Assembly: GCA_000697335.1 (NCBI GenBank)
Contig: JNEM01010743.1
Span: forward strand, 1 to 14,107
Direction: 5' to 3'
DNA from: Conidiobolus incongruus B7586
Lineage: Eukaryota; Entomophthoromycota; Entomophthoromycetes; Entomophthorales; Conidiobolaceae
Length of the DNA: 14,107 nucleotides
A program made the position numbers and the translations under genes. Below, one piece after another: positions 10,201 to 14,107 of this stretch; within the stretch, counting starts at the first letter, position 1, and the number at the start of each line of letters is the position of its first letter. The notes beneath the pieces are model-generated. The model worked only from the letters and a program-made list of their open reading frames with translations, was not told the origin of the DNA and searched no databases.

Positions 10201-12560
10201 AATTTTATATGAGAACAAATATATAAGAGTTACCTAATATTTTCATTATATATTACCAAATATTAATGAAGGCTAGTTTATCTATCATTAAAATCTCTAT
10301 TTACAAAATAATAATTGTATTTTAATCAGATATTCGGCATTGTATTATATTTTCAATCATTTTAACAATATTCGTTATTAACAATAAAATGAAATTACTT
10401 CCTTAAAGCGACTGCTGTGAGATAATTCGTTTGACAAAATTATTAACCAGATGAACATGTTTAACACAATTATTGTTATAGGATAATTATAAAATGTTTT
10501 TAATTTTCTTTTACTAATTTTATTACAGTTAAAAATAAGTTTAAAATTTTTAAAATTATATATTTATTAAAATTAGAATTCTATAAATATATTTATCAAA
10601 AATTAGTATATCATCATTTATATCTGTAAAACTATTAATATACCAATAAATAATGATGTAATATATTTTGTATATGAAATCTTCATTTAATCAGATTAAT
10701 ATAAATAATAATTAATTAATTTTATATTTTCTAATTATCTATATTAATAAGAAATTAAAAAAGTTTTTAAAAGATAGATATCAATTGATATGTTAAAATA
10801 ATATATATCTTTGTAATTACAACTAAATTAGTAAAATTATTGAAATTATTCATTATTGTTTTAGTAAAAAGAAATCTTAACTTGTTAACTTTTTGATCAT
10901 TATTAATATATAAAATAATTAAGTATTAAATTTTTCAAGTTAAACATATTGTGTTGATTATTAAATAGAAATAGCTCAGATACCTTAATGATATTTTAAA
11001 TAATTTTAATAATTGCGGAAATGTATACATATCATATATTATTGTTAAAAAAATTCAAAGAAATATATCTCTTACACTAATATAACCAAATAAATTACAA
11101 TTCCTATCAATTATTTTACATTAATTCAATCCATGCTAAATAATAATAAAATCTATAAATTCATACAGATATTTATCACCAAAAAATTTCAAATTGATAG
11201 CTAGATATCACAAATATTTTAACATGGGAATTAACATTAAAATCAATTGATACTATTAAATGAATTTATCTAAAAGAAGATAAAATAGAATTCAATAATC
11301 TGATTTCTCATAACCATTAGATAGATTCTAAATGGGAACATCAATTGCATACTTGGTTACTTTGTTGGTAATTTGGTGTGATGAGGTAAAAATTGTAATC
11401 AAATATTAGCAAGTTAATTGATATTGACAGATTATTGTTTGATAAATATATAATAAACGAATAAGACTCTTTAAGTTACCTATTTAATAACAATTATTTA
11501 TTTAAGTTTATTTTTAATTTATTATTAATTAATAAAGTATCATTAATACTCCAATCAATTGATTAATAGGAATCTAATAACAGATATTAGCAATTAAATA
11601 AATTAAAATTTCAATAAATTCAATTGCTAAATAAATTAAATATCTCAACAATTTTGAAATATCAATATATCTATGTTATTTATTAGTTAAGATATATATT
11701 AGGACTGATATTTCTAGGTAAATTGAAAATAGTTGCTAGGTATTATCTAATATATATATTAAAAAGTAAATATTCGATAGTTAAATGTTTTTGTGAATTG
11801 AGACTATTTAAAGATACTTATGAACTCTAGAAATTACACCTGAATAACTGCATCTAGATTATATTCCCCGATTTAGTATTAACCAATTAAATTCTCCGAA
11901 TTGAACATGTGCTTTTTATTAATCCATTTTCTACAATCTTAAATAATCAAACTGATATTTTTTGATAACTTTTTTGAATAAAAAATATTCTAACTTGATT
12001 AAAAATACACTTGAAAAATTGATGAAATCATCAGTTATCAACTTACCAAGACTTAATTTTACTTTATAAAGTGATAATAAACTGATCATTATCAAACAGG
12101 TTACATGAATAAAACGCGATCAAAAAATCCCTTACACATTAATTCACTGGAGCAAAATTCGAACTCTTTGGACCCTTGATTCCAATTTAGATTTAAGTAT
12201 AAAAAATTGATAATAATTTTAATTTGATTAATTAAATATTTTCTTTAGATGTTTATAAGCTGATAATCCAATATATTGTAGTTTATGTTATCTGATATGC
12301 TAGTTAGCAAGTACTATTTGACTCCTCTAATAATAAGGTCTTGATGAATAAAATTTATTAGATATAATCTTAAACCCCGAAAAATTAAATAATTTAACTC
12401 AACAATCGATAACCAATACAATGTATTCAATCCAATCTTACTTTATCTTATCAAGCAGTTCAATTTACAATCCTGTGAGAAACTCTTTGATTTGAATATT
12501 GATAAATTTTATAGTAATCCATTCACTTTTCTCATACTTAAAAATTAAAGAATATTTAAA
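10200..12560 (+). repeat. Decayed dispersed repeat, copy B (plus orientation)
   Basis: This copy matches copy C along its whole length in inverted orientation, and copy A over its second half. The best-preserved blocks are 10282-10375, 10646-10697 and 12112-12137. The distance from the 10646 block to the 12112 block is about 1470 bases, and the matching distance in copy C is similar. This colinearity argues for one unit of about 2.3 kb rather than scattered chance matches. It has no coding capacity today and no identifiable ends. Confidence 0.7.
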
Positions 12561-13660
12561 TCTGATAATTTTTACAATTTTTTTTTATTCACATTCAATC
12601 GATATTTATCAAATAAAATAAGAAAAAAAAACTTTTTTTATTGATATAATGTTAAATTTGATAACGTTATCAAAAATTACAAACTTCTTATCTATTATTG
12701 AAGATTTAGCATATAGATATATTAATAATTGATATGATAGATATTTAACTATATATCAAAAACTGGAAATTTTGACAATGTGTATTATTGAAAATAACAT
12801 CATTAATAATAGATATAATATATAGATTAATATAATTCAAAAAAAAATTTTAATATTATTTTTTCAATTTTATTATTTTCTCAAATTTAATTTATTTTTA
12901 TTATAAAATAAATTATAATTATAATAATAACATTTAAATTGGTTGAATACAAAGTAATATTATTAATTTGTAATATATTGAACTTCTTTTCTTTTATATT
13001 CCAAATAAGTATAATAATATTGAAAACATATATATTATTAGTTATATTAACTGAAATATAAAGAATATATCATATATATAATTATTATCATTTTAAATAT
13101 TAATTGATTTTTTATATATTTTTAATATTAAAGCTTTATATAATGATTTTATTATTTTATTCTAATAATTATTAATTAATATTAATATTATATTTATAAA
13201 CTTAATATATTAAGGAAATATTTGAAATATATAGTTATTTAATATTATTAAATCTAGCTTAGTTATTAAATAACTGAAATTCAATATTTTGATTAAAATT
13301 TAATAAGGTTTAATTTTTTATATTTAATTATAATTTGGTATTATATTCCTAATAATTTTATTTATAAAATAAATATCAAGTTAATATGATTTTTAATTAA
13401 CTTATTTATTATAAAATAATTTGATCATTATCGATACAATTATATTATTAATATCAAAATAAATATATTATTATTAAAAAGCTATTATTTTATTAAATTT
13501 AAATAATTTATAATTTATTTTATACACTAACCTGTAAAAATAAGTCATAAAATCAAAAATATATATATTTTAATTAATAACTAAAATTATTGAATAATAT
13601 AGGTTAAATAAATCTGATGTTATTTTCTAACAAAATAATACCTTTTACTATACTACAACT
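12560..13660. other. Extremely AT-rich gene-free desert right of repeat copy B
   Basis: Almost all bases are A or T, especially 12840-13500. No gene or RNA is visible. It contains one perfect 18-base palindrome, listed separately. Confidence 0.6.
12657..12674. repeat. Perfect 18-base palindrome with back-to-back GATAA words
   Basis: TTTGATAACGTTATCAAA is its own reverse complement with no loop. It joins two inverted TTGATAA words around a central CG, and CpG is rare in this window. It resembles a symmetric protein-binding site more than a hairpin, but no gene lies near it. Confidence 0.6.
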
Positions 13661-14040
13661 TTTACTACCAAATAGCTTAAAAATAACAAGATAATAGTTA
13701 TGAAGTAGCTTTCTTAATTTTTTAACTTTAATCTAATTAAACACCTTTAGGATTAGTTAAAAAAAGTTATTAAAGTTTTCCCCTAGTAAAAAATTTAGAT
13801 TAACTTTGGGAATATGTTTAAGAAGTATAGAACAAAATTAACCCTTCTTAATATAAGAAGTTAGTTGATTCTATACCCCACAAACTTAAAAAAGTTAGAA
13901 AAGCTAAAGATAAATACACTAGGTTTTAATTTTTTTTATCACTAAAAACCTACAAATTTATAACTCACCCTAGGTAAAATTTAAAGATTTATATTTTAGC
14001 TAATTAATAGCTAAATATCATCATTTAATGATATATATAA
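13660..14040. repeat. Imperfect foldback (long inverted repeat) centred near 13852
   Basis: The two halves read as imperfect complements around 13852. The core is a perfect 7-base-pair stem with a 3-base loop (13844-13860). Moving outward, matching words lie at near-equal distances from the centre: TATAGAA (13826) with TTCTATA (13869), TTAACTTT (13800) with AAAGTTAG (13890), CCTAGT (13782) with ACTAGG (13918), and a TTTAGG-like word (13746) with CCTACA (13949). At its right edge lie two adjacent perfect hairpins (13995-14015 and about 14015-14034). It contains no frame. It could be a foldback or MITE-like DNA element, or a structured RNA. Which strand matters is unknown. Confidence 0.55.
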
Positions 14041-14107
14041 TTAATAAATATATTAGATTTTAATTATTTAATTTAGGTTTATTTTATTAAATATTAATTA
14101 AGTTATT

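Noticed and set aside
12105-12180. A tRNA-like TTCGAA word near a conserved block
   Set aside because: No cloverleaf arms or acceptor stem could be formed. The conservation is explained by the repeat family.

Overview
This is very AT-rich eukaryotic DNA holding one convincing gene. A small intronless homeodomain transcription factor lies on the minus strand (5230 to 4811, 139 residues). Its coding part is about 45% G+C by hand count (189 of 420 bases). The flanking DNA is mostly far poorer, and some lines near 9300 have about 5% G+C. The homeodomain is of the ordinary 60-residue type with WFQNRRAK in helix 3. Its overall look, the very short protein, the missing introns and a TATA box followed by a pyrimidine-rich tract all suggest a fungus in the broad sense, including microsporidia, whose homeodomain proteins are also short. 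Nothing in the window fixes the species or lineage.

Layout: 1-260 is nearly pure A/T. 260-2560 is a decayed repeat unit read on the minus strand (copy C). 2560-4200 is AT-rich with no gene. 4200-4810 is the moderately AT-rich DNA downstream of the gene. 4811-5230 is the homeobox gene, and 5231-5380 its likely leader and promoter. 5400-7000 is AT-rich with two hairpins. About 7000-9000 holds a second copy of the repeat on the plus strand (copy A). 9000-10200 is extremely AT-rich. 10200-12560 holds a third copy on the plus strand (copy B). 12560-13660 is again extremely AT-rich. 13660-14040 is an imperfect foldback (long inverted repeat) centred near 13852.

The main large-scale structure is that repeat copies C and B/A face each other in opposite directions with the homeobox gene between them. 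They are old: two long gap-free blocks show about 74% and 85% identity. No protein-coding reading frame survives in them, and their element class cannot be named from the sequence. No tRNA, rRNA or CRISPR array was seen, and neither was a second homeobox, pheromone or receptor gene.
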